From: an uncultured Bacteriovoracaceae bacterium
GTDB taxonomy: Bacteria > Bdellovibrionota > Bacteriovoracia > Bacteriovoracales > Bacteriovoracaceae
Direction: 5' to 3'
Length of the DNA: 37,605 nucleotides
Assembly (NCBI GenBank): GCA_938034385.1
Contig: CALHLC010000039.1
Location: 1-37,605 of the forward strand
Part shown: positions 18,084 to 26,243 of the stretch, piece by piece
Layout of the letters: every line of letters begins with the position of its first letter
Numbering within the stretch: position 1 is the stretch's first letter
Position numbers and translations under genes: made by a program
Notes under the pieces: model-generated
Database searches by the model: none
What the model was told of the DNA's origin: nothing
What the model saw: the letters and a program-made list of their open reading frames with translations, nothing else

Positions 18084-18098
18084 ATAGCTAGTAACTAT
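18084..18098. promoter_or_regulatory. Candidate OxyR-binding half-site overlapping the oxyR start codon
   Basis: ATAGCTAGTAACTAT fits the established OxyR half-site ATAGnTnnnAnCTAT at every specified base. It ends one base inside the ATG of oxyR (18097-18099) and lies about 70 bases upstream of the VOC gene start. Full OxyR sites have two such half-sites seven bases apart. Upstream and downstream partners are only partly conserved; for example, an ATAG begins seven bases downstream. The position suggests that OxyR represses itself and may activate the VOC-dps operon. Confidence 0.6.
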
Positions 18099-19038
18099 GA
18101 TAACTATAGACCAATGCCGATATGTTCTAGCTCTTGCTCACCACCTTCACTTTGGAAGGGCAGCTAAAGAGTTGGGGATTACTCAACCCTCTCTTTCTAT
18201 TCAAGTTCAGAAAGTTGAAGAGATGTTGGGAGTTATAATTTTTGATAGATCAAAAAAACCAATTTTAATAACATCTGTTGGAGAGGAAGTCATTAATCAT
18301 GCACGGAGAGTTATTAAAGAAGCTGAAGTGCTGATGAGAACAGGAGATCAAAAAAAAGAACTCAATGGGGTCTTTAAATTAGCTATTATCCCTACTTTAT
18401 CACCCTACTTACTACCGACTTTCCTTGATAGCTTTGCCAGTAAATATCCTAATCTTCAGGTGGAGATCAATGAATTACAAACTGATGAGATACTTAAACT
18501 TTTAAAAGAAGATAGATTAGATGCGGGAATTTTAGTCACTCCGCTTAGAGATTCAGAAATAGTTGAGAGAGTGTTGTTTTATGAGCCATTAATGCTTTTT
18601 TTAGAAAAAGGTCATGATTTCAAATCTGAAAAGATTCCTTTGAAAGATTTAGACTTTGATAAGCTATGGTTGATGGAGGAAGGACATTGTTTAACATCAC
18701 AAACTCTAAATTTGTGTAAGATAAAAGAGCAAAGTTCAGTTTTATCAAATGTTAGATTCAAAGGTGGAAGCTTAGAAGTTCTAACTAATCTTGTAAGGAA
18801 GGTTGGTGGCTTTACAGTTATTCCTAAACTATGTGCAGGATCTCTGAGTTTAAAAGAAAGAAAGGAACAACTCCGGGAGTTTAATGATCCTACGCCTGTT
18901 AGAGAGGTGAGTATTATTTCATCTAGAATTTTTTACAAAGAAGAAATTATATTAAAAGTTCAAGAAGAAATATTGGCTAACCTTCCTAAAGAGATAAGCT
19001 CTCTCAAGACTAATAAAGCAAAAATTATAGACTTATAG
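18097..19038 (+). CDS. oxyR: Peroxide-sensing LysR-type regulator OxyR
   Basis: LysR-family transcription factor of 313 residues. An N-terminal winged helix-turn-helix (HFGRAAKELGITQPSLSIQVQKVEE, in two contiguous motifs) is followed by a periplasmic-binding-like sensor domain. The redox-switch cysteines are present as Cys198 and Cys207 in the EEGHC and NLC segments, nine residues apart and almost at the E. coli numbering (199/208). That makes this OxyR and not a generic LysR. The neighbours fit: dps and a VOC gene diverge, and a thioredoxin-fold lipoprotein follows 15 bases after the stop. A matching DNA half-site covers its own start codon. No typical ribosome binding site is evident. Confidence 0.93.
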   Translation: MITIDQCRYVLALAHHLHFGRAAKELGITQPSLSIQVQKVEEMLGVIIFDRSKKPILITSVGEEVINHARRVIKEAEVLMRTGDQKKELNGVFKLAIIPTLSPYLLPTFLDSFASKYPNLQVEINELQTDEILKLLKEDRLDAGILVTPLRDSEIVERVLFYEPLMLFLEKGHDFKSEKIPLKDLDFDKLWLMEEGHCLTSQTLNLCKIKEQSSVLSNVRFKGGSLEVLTNLVRKVGGFTVIPKLCAGSLSLKERKEQLREFNDPTPVREVSIISSRIFYKEEIILKVQEEILANLPKEISSLKTNKAKIIDL

Positions 19039-19053
19039 AAGAGGAATATAAAA

Positions 19054-21264
19054 TTGAGAAAGTATCTAATCTTTTTCTTGTTTCTAAGTTGCACAAAGAT
19101 AAAGCCTAAGGAGAAAATCGTGGATTATCCTATAATTGAAGCATTTGATTCTAACTTAAAAAATAAAATAAGTGAGTATTCAAGAAAAAGAGGGAAGGAC
19201 TATAAGCCACGTACGAAGCATTTTGAAAATGGTAGACCTAAATTCACTAATAGACTCTTTTTAGAAAATAGTCCGTATCTTTTACAACATGCACATAACC
19301 CAGTGAATTGGTACCCTTGGGGAGAGGAAGCGTTTAAGAGAGCAGAAGAATTGAAGCTTCCAATCATGCTTAGTATTGGGTATTCAACATGCCATTGGTG
19401 CCATGTGATGGAAGAAGAGTCCTTTGAGGACTTAGAGATCGCAAAGTATTTGAATCAAAACTTTGTAGCGATCAAACTTGATAGAGAAGAAAGGCCAGAT
19501 ATAGATGCAATATATATGAATGCGGTTCAGGCCTTAACTGGTAGAGGAGGGTGGCCTTTAAATGTTTGGTTGACTCACGATCGATTGCCGTTTTTTGGTG
19601 GAACTTACTTCCCTGCTAGAGATGGAGATAGAGGAGCAAGAGTTGGATTCTTAACTCTGCTTGGAAGAATTAGTGAAAGGTTTAAGACTGATCCTTTAAA
19701 AGTGTTGGAATCGAGTAAGAAGATAGAAGAGATCGTTCAGAATAACTTTAATGTAGAAAAAGATGATCAGCTTCCTGATTTTTTGACTATAAAAGAGTTG
19801 ATAGGGTTTTATAAAAGGAGTTTTGACTCAGCAGAAGGTGGGATGAATAGGGCTCCTAAGTTTCCAAGTTCACTTCCAATGGGACTGCTCATGAGAGAAT
19901 ATTCCAAAAATAAAGATCCTGAAATTTTAAATATGATCACCTTGAGTTTGAAGAAAATGGCAAAGGGAGGAATGTATGATCAAGTTGGAGGCGGCTTTCA
20001 TCGTTATTCAGTTGATAAAACTTGGCTTGTTCCTCACTTTGAGAAAATGCTTTATGACAATGCTCTTTTAGTCCCGATTTATCTAGAGGTCTACCAACTA
20101 ACAAAAGATGAGTTTTTTAAAGAAGTAGCTATAGATATTTTAGCTTACGTTGAAAAAGAAATGATGAATGAAGATGGATTGTTTTATAGTGCTACAGATG
20201 CTGATAGTGAAACTTATTCAGGAGAAAAAGAAGAAGGGTTCTATTTTACATGGAGTTATAAAGAATTAGAGGCATTATTGAGTAAAGAAGAATTAGAGTT
20301 TTTAAAAGAAAATTACGGCGTTAGTAGTAGGGGAAATTTTGAGGGGCGTAATATATTATTTCGTAAAGGAAAGAAGATTTCAAATGAGTTAAAATTAAAA
20401 CTTTACAATGAGAGAAATAAGAAAAGAAAGTTGCCCTTAAGAGATGATAAAGTTTTAACTTCGTGGAATGCTCTGATGATTAGTGCTTTTTCTAAAGCAG
20501 CTCAAGTTTTAGGAGAAAAAAGATACCTAGAGATCTCTCATAAAGCGTTAAAGTTTTTCCAAGATAAGATGTTGTCAGATAATCATCTTTATCGAGTTTT
20601 TAATGAAGGTGAGAGGAAGATAAAAGGGACTTTAAATGATTATTCATTTTTTATTAAGGCACTCCTAGATACTTACGAAGCAGGGTTTGATGGGGAGTGG
20701 ATGAACCTTGCAGTTAAACTAGATAAGCACTTGATGGATGAATTTGAAGATCCTCAAAATGGAGGATACTTTATGACTGCTAATAATGCTGAGAAGCTAT
20801 TTGTTAGACAAAAGCCAAACTATGATGGTGCTCAGCCTTCAGGGAATTCGATTACTTATCATAACTTAATTCGCTTGAATGAATTTACGACAGATGATTT
20901 TTACAGACAAAGAGCTAATAAGTTATTAAAGAGTTTAAATTCAATAATTAAGAAAAACCCTGCTGCAATGAGTGTTTTATTAGAAGGTTTGTATTTTCAA
21001 TTTGGCAAGGTTAAACAAATAATTATTGCAAGTCAGAGCCATGAGAAAACAAAAAACTTTATTAATGTAATTAAAGAAATGTATTTACCCAATAAGATTG
21101 TTGCGGTGGTTGATCCAAAGTTATCAAAGCTCTACAAGATTATTCCTATTTTGAAAGATAAGACTTGTATGAATGGAGAGATTACAGCTTATGTTTGTGA
21201 GAGAGGGGTTTGTAAAGAACCAACAGGAGATTTAGAAAAGTTAAGAAAACAATTAGCTGAATGA
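19054..21264 (+). CDS. DUF255/YyaL-type thioredoxin-domain protein, predicted lipoprotein
   Basis: 736 residues matching the YyaL/SSP411 (spermatogenesis-associated protein 20) family: a DsbH-like thioredoxin domain followed by an (alpha/alpha)6 barrel of the N-acylglucosamine-2-epimerase type. The thioredoxin part carries the family hallmarks [19 protein letters not shown] and a CHWCH active site (Cys113, Cys116), then [10 protein letters not shown] and [10 protein letters not shown]. The start is TTG with GAGG about 8 bases upstream. The N-terminus is unusual for the family: [13 protein letters not shown] looks like a lipoprotein signal with Cys13 as the lipidated residue, implying a periplasmic or outer-membrane location. 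It is probably co-transcribed with oxyR. The catalytic role of the family is not established. Confidence 0.92.
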   Translation: MRKYLIFFLFLSCTKIKPKEKIVDYPIIEAFDSNLKNKISEYSRKRGKDYKPRTKHFENGRPKFTNRLFLENSPYLLQHAHNPVNWYPWGEEAFKRAEELKLPIMLSIGYSTCHWCHVMEEESFEDLEIAKYLNQNFVAIKLDREERPDIDAIYMNAVQALTGRGGWPLNVWLTHDRLPFFGGTYFPARDGDRGARVGFLTLLGRISERFKTDPLKVLESSKKIEEIVQNNFNVEKDDQLPDFLTIKELIGFYKRSFDSAEGGMNRAPKFPSSLPMGLLMREYSKNKDPEILNMITLSLKKMAKGGMYDQVGGGFHRYSVDKTWLVPHFEKMLYDNALLVPIYLEVYQLTKDEFFKEVAIDILAYVEKEMMNEDGLFYSATDADSETYSGEKEEGFYFTWSYKELEALLSKEELEFLKENYGVSSRGNFEGRNILFRKGKKISNELKLKLYNERNKKRKLPLRDDKVLTSWNALMISAFSKAAQVLGEKRYLEISHKALKFFQDKMLSDNHLYRVFNEGERKIKGTLNDYSFFIKALLDTYEAGFDGEWMNLAVKLDKHLMDEFEDPQNGGYFMTANNAEKLFVRQKPNYDGAQPSGNSITYHNLIRLNEFTTDDFYRQRANKLLKSLNSIIKKNPAAMSVLLEGLYFQFGKVKQIIIASQSHEKTKNFINVIKEMYLPNKIVAVVDPKLSKLYKIIPILKDKTCMNGEITAYVCERGVCKEPTGDLEKLRKQLAE

Positions 21265-21267
21265 TAG

Positions 21268-22998
21268 TTATTGCTTGGATCCAGTCCAACCTGTAACCAT
21301 TTTACTACCTTTAAAGTATGTAAATACTTTCTTATCTAACTTAAGAGCTAAGTGCTCTAGGTCTTCTCTGCTTACTTTTTCAGGGAACTGGTAATAGACT
21401 TGTAGGATTTCTAGTCCTTTGTGGGGTATCGTTATGTTTTTCTTAATAACCTTATCTCTAAGCTTCAAACTAAACTCTAGGTTTTTGTGTTCACCTTTGG
21501 GAAGGATGAAAGTAAAGCGCAGACCATAAAGAAAAAATTTTTTATCAACAAGATCATAAGAGATAGATGTCCATTGATTAGGTTGGAGAGATGTTTGCTT
21601 GAGTCGAGGTTCGATCTCGTCATAGAAGTCATCATCTCGCACTTTAGAAAGTACGGCATCGGGGAAGTACTCCCTTTTGACTTGCAATACTAACTTGAGG
21701 TTATTGCATACAAGGAAGCCACTATAGGCTGAAAAACATGATTTTAAATTCGGATCTGATAGACGATTAATCTTTGTGTTGATTGAGATATGTTTGAAGC
21801 TATAAGATGGTGACAACCATCTTATAGGTAAATTTCTAAATGAACCTATACCACCAATGCATATGATTAGTAAGAAAGTCTTAAGAGTTGAGAGTTTTTT
21901 TGTTAGAGTAATAAGTAAACTAAAAAAAATAATTAAAACACCTACTTCCTGGATTAGATTATGCCTTTCAGTTGTTAGGAAAAAGGGATAAAAAGTTTTT
22001 ATTCCCCAGGGATAGAATGTCACAGTAATAAGAGAAGAGAAAAAGATCATTGAGAGCGCTACTTGCAAAGAATATTTCAGAAATCGATCTTTTGTTTTCA
22101 TTGAATAAAACAAAAAGAACATCTTTAAACTGATTCCGAAACATAAAGCAAGTAAAAAAGAAGAAGAGTCTTCGCTGAACTGAGAGAAGTTTATAAAAAC
22201 CTTGGAGTAGTGATAAGAGAGATTCATGAATATTTTCTTTATCAATAGGAAAAGAGAATCCAAAGGAAGGCTTTTAAGCTCTTGGTTTTCTGAGACTCTG
22301 ATAAAGAGTGTATAATAGATATAAAAAACGAAAAACGGAATTGTTATAATCATTGAATAGAATAACCACTGATTTTTCTTGTTGTTCTTTTTCTTTTCAT
22401 GAAGAAAGCAGTAAGTCAGTGTAGGGAATAGGCTAACTAGTAATGGTTGGGAAATTATGAATAATGGTGTAGCTATCTTGATGATTAAGGGGGTTGATCC
22501 ATCAGGGTCGTAAAGAAAGGCAACTAAGTATAAAGCAAGAGGAATACAGAAAAAATAACTAATATTTATTATTAACATCGTATCAAATGTAGCGATTGAA
22601 GAAAGTGTCAAAGAAAAAATAAACCGAATGAAATTAGATGGTACCAATTTACTAAAGCTTTTTCTTGTAAAGCAGTAGGAGCATAGGCTTATAAAGAAAA
22701 TAGTATAGAAACTATGAGCAAAACCTATATACTGATCCTTTACTCCGAATGTATAAAATAAATAAGAAGGAAGTCTTTTCGCGAAGGGGATATAATTATG
22801 ATCCATTAGGAAGAATTGTTTTAAACCTCCGTTAGATAGGGCGGTGTATTTTCCAAAATATTCATAGTCAATTAAATACCCTTTGAAGTGGGTTTCAAAA
22901 TGAAAAATATAATAGAGAAAAAAAGTTAGGATGATTCCAAAGTAAAAGAGATAGTTTGTTTTTATTTCAGACGAAATAGATTTTGATAAAGAATTCAA
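21268..22998 (-). CDS. Polytopic membrane protein of unknown function, tandem paralogue 1
   Basis: 576 residues. About ten hydrophobic segments fill residues 15-390, and a soluble, probably beta-rich domain makes up the last 185. After the first membrane helix an acidic LIDYEYF stretch sits in the first outer loop, where GT-C glycosyltransferases carry their metal/catalytic acid. Membrane topology also resembles GT-C or O-antigen-polymerase proteins, but no signature is decisive. It is the downstream twin of the gene at 23086-24816, with the same length and no large indels that I can see. The start is TTG at 22998, directly after an in-frame TAA, with a promoter-like -10 only about 10 bases upstream. 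It is convergent with the YyaL gene, 3 bases apart. Confidence 0.85.
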   Translation of the reverse strand: MNSLSKSISSEIKTNYLFYFGIILTFFLYYIFHFETHFKGYLIDYEYFGKYTALSNGGLKQFFLMDHNYIPFAKRLPSYLFYTFGVKDQYIGFAHSFYTIFFISLCSYCFTRKSFSKLVPSNFIRFIFSLTLSSIATFDTMLIINISYFFCIPLALYLVAFLYDPDGSTPLIIKIATPLFIISQPLLVSLFPTLTYCFLHEKKKNNKKNQWLFYSMIITIPFFVFYIYYTLFIRVSENQELKSLPLDSLFLLIKKIFMNLSYHYSKVFINFSQFSEDSSSFLLALCFGISLKMFFLFYSMKTKDRFLKYSLQVALSMIFFSSLITVTFYPWGIKTFYPFFLTTERHNLIQEVGVLIIFFSLLITLTKKLSTLKTFLLIICIGGIGSFRNLPIRWLSPSYSFKHISINTKINRLSDPNLKSCFSAYSGFLVCNNLKLVLQVKREYFPDAVLSKVRDDDFYDEIEPRLKQTSLQPNQWTSISYDLVDKKFFLYGLRFTFILPKGEHKNLEFSLKLRDKVIKKNITIPHKGLEILQVYYQFPEKVSREDLEHLALKLDKKVFTYFKGSKMVTGWTGSKQ

Positions 22999-23007
22999 TT
23001 GAATTTA

Positions 23008-23036
23008 AATGTATAGTGTTGATATTTATAAGTCAA
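23008..23036 (-). promoter_or_regulatory. Promoter of membrane paralogue 1
   Basis: On the minus strand TTGACT (23031-23036), 17 bases, then TACATT (23008-23013). The same boxes stand at the same place in front of the twin gene while the spacer has diverged, which supports function. The predicted transcription start would fall about 2-3 bases before the TTG start codon. Confidence 0.6.
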
Positions 23037-23085
23037 TTTGAAGTTGCTTTTCTTATTGTAACTCTTCATGATATTTGAAATAGAT

Positions 23086-24816
23086 CTATTTTTCGGTGCC
23101 GGCCCACTCTACAATAACTTCGTCATTTTTTAGATAAGTTGATATTTCTTTGTCTATCTTCATAGATAAAGTTGATAGGTCCTCTCTTTTTATCTCTTCA
23201 GGGAATTGATAATATATTTGTATGAACTCCATTTTTTTATGGGGAACGATAATTTTTTTCTTAATAGAATGCCCTTTGAATTTGATGTGTAGTCCTATGT
23301 TTTTATATTCTTTTCCAGAGACTATCATTGTAAGTCGAAGGCCATAGAGAGAAAACTTATCACTTACTAAGTTGTAAGAGATTTTTTTCCATTTATTGGC
23401 TTGAAGTATTTTGGGCTTAAACTTTACTTGTACCTGCTTAAAAGAACCGTCATCTTGGATTTTAGATAACTCCGTTTCTGGCATTTTATATTTGTTTAAT
23501 TTCACAAGCAATCTAATATTGTAGCACATTAAAGATCCTCTATATCCTGAGAAACATGACTTTGGAATTGGATTGAAGTGGCGATTAACCTTTGTATTTA
23601 ATGAGATATGTTTAAAACTATGTGATGGGCTATACCATCTTTGTGGTAGATATCTAAAAGAACCAATACTGCCAATGAGCAGGATTGAAAGTACAGTCAC
23701 AATGGGTGAGAACTTCTTAGTCATAGAAATAATTAAGCTAAAAATAATAATTAATATTCCGACTTCTTGAATAAAATGATATTTCTCTGTTACATCAAAA
23801 TAAGGAAAAAAGACTTCTATTCCCCACGGAAAGAAGGAGATTGCTATAAAGGAGGAGAATGCAATCATTGAAGTCGCAACTTGCAAAGAGTATTTAAGGA
23901 ATTTGTCTTTAGTTTTCATTGAATAATAAATTAAGTAAATCTTTAAACCTATACCAATTATTAAGGAAGTAATGAAAACGGCTGATAAGTCATAGAAGTC
24001 TGAGCTAGTGGAGAAAATCCTAGAGTAATGAAAAGAAATGTTCAGTAGTACTTTCTTGAATAACAAGAAAGTAGAATCAAGCGAAAGACTTTTTAACTCT
24101 TGATTAACCGAAACCTTTACGAAAAGAATATAAAATATATAGAACACATAAAAAGGGATTATTGAGAATATTGAGAAAAGCATCCATTTGCTTTCCATGC
24201 TTTTTTTTCTTCTGTTCTGAAAAGCACAATATAGGAAAGCGGGGAAAAGGCTAACTAATAATGGTTGTGATATTATAAATAGTGGTGAAGCTATTTTTAT
24301 AAAAAGTGGAGTAGAGCTTTCAGAATTATGGAGAGAAGCAATTAAATAGAGAGCTAATGGAATGCAGAAATAATAATTAATATGTATCATTAACATTGTA
24401 TCAAGAGTTGCAAGAGAGGAGAAAGTCAAAGAAACAATGAATCTAATCAGGCTTGATGGAACTAATGAACTAAAGCTCTCCCTTGTAAAGCAATAAGAGC
24501 ATAAGCTAATAAAGAGGATAGTATAAAAACTGTGAGCGAAGCCAAGGTATTGATCTTTTAGTCCAAGCGTATAAAACATGTAAGAAGGAATTCTCTTAGT
24601 GATTGGAATATAGTTATGATCTATCAAAAGAAATTGCTTCCAGCCAAGATTAGAATTTACTGTGTATTTATGAAAATATTCATTATCAACTAGGTGACCC
24701 ATGAAGTGGGTGTCATGATGAAAAATGTAATAGAGGAAAAAAGTTAGCAAAATTCCAAAGTAAAAAAGAATGTTAAATTGTATTTCAGACGAAATAGATT
24801 TTAATAAAGAATTCAA
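23086..24816 (-). CDS. Polytopic membrane protein of unknown function, tandem paralogue 2
   Basis: 576 residues, the twin of 21268-22998. By eye well over half the residues are identical. Conservation is highest in the N-terminal loop (NEYFHKYT, DHNYIP, RIPSYMFYTLGLKDQY) and the KTKDKFLKYSLQVA segment; the C-terminal soluble domain is most diverged. The acidic LVDNEYF motif after helix 1 is kept. The divergence shows that both copies have been maintained for a long time and are probably both functional. Like its twin it starts with TTG (24816) straight after an in-frame stop, without a Shine-Dalgarno. Possible glycosyltransferase or polymerase role is inference from topology only. Confidence 0.85.
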   Translation of the reverse strand: MNSLLKSISSEIQFNILFYFGILLTFFLYYIFHHDTHFMGHLVDNEYFHKYTVNSNLGWKQFLLIDHNYIPITKRIPSYMFYTLGLKDQYLGFAHSFYTILFISLCSYCFTRESFSSLVPSSLIRFIVSLTFSSLATLDTMLMIHINYYFCIPLALYLIASLHNSESSTPLFIKIASPLFIISQPLLVSLFPAFLYCAFQNRRKKSMESKWMLFSIFSIIPFYVFYIFYILFVKVSVNQELKSLSLDSTFLLFKKVLLNISFHYSRIFSTSSDFYDLSAVFITSLIIGIGLKIYLIYYSMKTKDKFLKYSLQVATSMIAFSSFIAISFFPWGIEVFFPYFDVTEKYHFIQEVGILIIIFSLIISMTKKFSPIVTVLSILLIGSIGSFRYLPQRWYSPSHSFKHISLNTKVNRHFNPIPKSCFSGYRGSLMCYNIRLLVKLNKYKMPETELSKIQDDGSFKQVQVKFKPKILQANKWKKISYNLVSDKFSLYGLRLTMIVSGKEYKNIGLHIKFKGHSIKKKIIVPHKKMEFIQIYYQFPEEIKREDLSTLSMKIDKEISTYLKNDEVIVEWAGTEK

Positions 24817-24825
24817 TTAAATTTG

Positions 24826-24854
24826 AATATATGGTAAAGCCATTTATTCGTCAA
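24826..24854 (-). promoter_or_regulatory. Promoter of membrane paralogue 2
   Basis: On the minus strand TTGACG (24849-24854), a 17-base spacer and TATATT (24826-24831), near consensus for sigma-70. It aligns without gaps to the promoter of paralogue 1. The predicted start point lies about 3 bases before the TTG codon, so the mRNA would be nearly leaderless. Confidence 0.65.
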
Positions 24855-24960
24855 TTTGGGCTATTTGAACAGCTCGGAAAAAAATTAGACGACTTAAAGA
24901 ACTTTCAACAAAGTTTGATATATGGTAAATTATGATCAATAACATATTGAAGGAGAAGAC

Positions 24961-25233
24961 ATGGATAAGGTTCAAGCAAGTCATATTTTAGTAGAACAAG
25001 AGTATGAAGCAAAAGATTTATTAAAAAAACTGGAAGAAGGAACTGAATTTGAAACTCTAGCTAGAGATTTTTCGAAATGCCCTTCTGGTAAAAGAGGTGG
25101 AGATCTTGGTGAATTTGGTAGAGGAATGATGGTTAAGCCTTTTGAAGAAGCAACGTATTCTTTAGAAGTTGGTTCAACATCAACTCCAGTTCAAACTCAA
25201 TTTGGTTATCACATCATCAAGAGAACAAAGTAA
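24961..25233 (+). CDS. ppiC: Parvulin-type peptidyl-prolyl cis-trans isomerase (PpiC-like)
   Basis: A single parvulin domain of 90 residues without signal peptide, so cytoplasmic, the same size as E. coli PpiC. Family motifs are clear: ASHILVE at the start, FETLARDFSKCPSGKRGGDLG (two adjoining motifs), FGRGMMVKPFEEA, and the C-terminal TQFGYHIIK. It catalyses isomerisation of peptide bonds before proline. AAGGAGAAGAC precedes the ATG. The stop codon overlaps the next start by one base (TAATG), placing it at the head of a three-gene operon with two lipoproteins. Confidence 0.95.
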   Translation: MDKVQASHILVEQEYEAKDLLKKLEEGTEFETLARDFSKCPSGKRGGDLGEFGRGMMVKPFEEATYSLEVGSTSTPVQTQFGYHIIKRTK

Positions 25234-25694
25234 TGATAAGAATTTTTCTATTATTAGTCCTAGCATGTGCTCAAAATGAAAAGGTTCTGCTTACACAGAA
25301 ATGCAAAGGTAAGTTTGTTGGAGCAAAGACTGGGGGAGCAAATAACTTTGAAAATAAAGATTTAGCAAATCAACGATTTTCTAATATGAATTTTAGTTAT
25401 GGATGTTTTGTTAATACAAATTTAAAAAATGTAGTATTTAATTACTCTGATTTAACAAATGCTATCTTTGAAGATGCCAATGTAAAAGGGGCCTCTTTCA
25501 AATGTACCAATTTAACAAATGCAGACTTTACAAAGGTTAAAAATTTAAATGCACAACAATTAGTGAGTGCTTATGGATACTCAGTAAAACTACCTAAGGG
25601 TTTGAGTGTGCCTGAAACGATGCAAGCTGTAGGGTGTACGGATAACCCATTTGGGAAGGAAGTAAATATTCAATTTATAGACGAAGGAAAATAA
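25233..25694 (+). CDS. Lipoprotein with pentapeptide repeats
   Basis: 153 residues. The N-terminus (MIRIFLLLVLACAQ) has a lipobox with Cys12 as the likely lipidated residue. From about residue 45 to 108 the sequence runs in units of five with a central Phe or Leu (for example SNMNF, VNTNL, NYSDL, EDANV, KGASF, TNADF), which fold into a right-handed quadrilateral beta-helix. The short helix could act as a docking or spacing module; function of such lipoproteins is not known. Translationally coupled to ppiC upstream and to the next lipoprotein gene downstream through one-base overlaps. Confidence 0.85.
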   Translation: MIRIFLLLVLACAQNEKVLLTQKCKGKFVGAKTGGANNFENKDLANQRFSNMNFSYGCFVNTNLKNVVFNYSDLTNAIFEDANVKGASFKCTNLTNADFTKVKNLNAQQLVSAYGYSVKLPKGLSVPETMQAVGCTDNPFGKEVNIQFIDEGK

Positions 25695-26233
25695 TGAGAT
25701 TATTAATTTTAGCACTTTTTATTTCTTGTGCCTCTATGGATGGCAACTCACAAAGATCAGTGGCTAGCTCAACTCAAGTCAAAGATGATGAGATTTTAAA
25801 ATATATAAAAATGCCAGGAATGGTAAAAGAAGCAGATAGAGAAATTAGTGAAGTATTAATTTCGAAGTCTGGAAGAGTATTTACTAGAACAACTCCTTGG
25901 AAGGCCTATAAAGAAAACAAGAGAGCATTAAAGAAAATAGTCATGAAGTTAGATCCGATGATTATTAAGGCAATTAACGCTAGAATTAGCAATCTAAATC
26001 CTGAGTTATTATTAAAATTAAAAATGGAAAAATATGATGCTTACCCATGTGATGCTGGTAGTAGATCATTAAAGCTATTGTTCTTAAATAAAGAAGTCTC
26101 AATCAGAGAAGATAAAGATTGCAATGGGCGATTTAAGTTAAAAAATGACATGAAAGCCTTTAACGAAGTTCACAATCTTAATGAACTTGGTGCATTTGTA
26201 ATTAGCTTATTAGAGTTTACTCGGTTAAATTAA
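25694..26233 (+). CDS. Small lipoprotein of unknown function
   Basis: 179 residues with a lipoprotein signal (MRLLILALFISCAS, Cys12 lipidated). The mature protein begins with a polar Ser/Gln-rich linker and continues as a compact mixed domain. Two cysteines (AYPCDAG, DKDCNGR) may form a disulfide. No family recognised. It is the last gene of the ppiC operon and is convergent with the NlpC/P60-like gene, 10 bases away. Confidence 0.75.
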   Translation: MRLLILALFISCASMDGNSQRSVASSTQVKDDEILKYIKMPGMVKEADREISEVLISKSGRVFTRTTPWKAYKENKRALKKIVMKLDPMIIKAINARISNLNPELLLKLKMEKYDAYPCDAGSRSLKLLFLNKEVSIREDKDCNGRFKLKNDMKAFNEVHNLNELGAFVISLLEFTRLN

Positions 26234-26243
26234 TCTTTTTCCT

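Larger units (their letters stand above)
21268..24854 (-). repeat. Tandem gene duplication (two diverged copies including promoters)
   Basis: Two units of about 1.8 kb in head-to-tail order. Each unit comprises a TTGAC-N17-TAnATT promoter, a TTG start in a shared GAATTCAATT context and a 576-codon gene. Similarity starts at the promoter and runs to near the stop codons. The copies are diverged at protein level, so this is an old duplication and not an assembly artefact. Confidence 0.85.
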
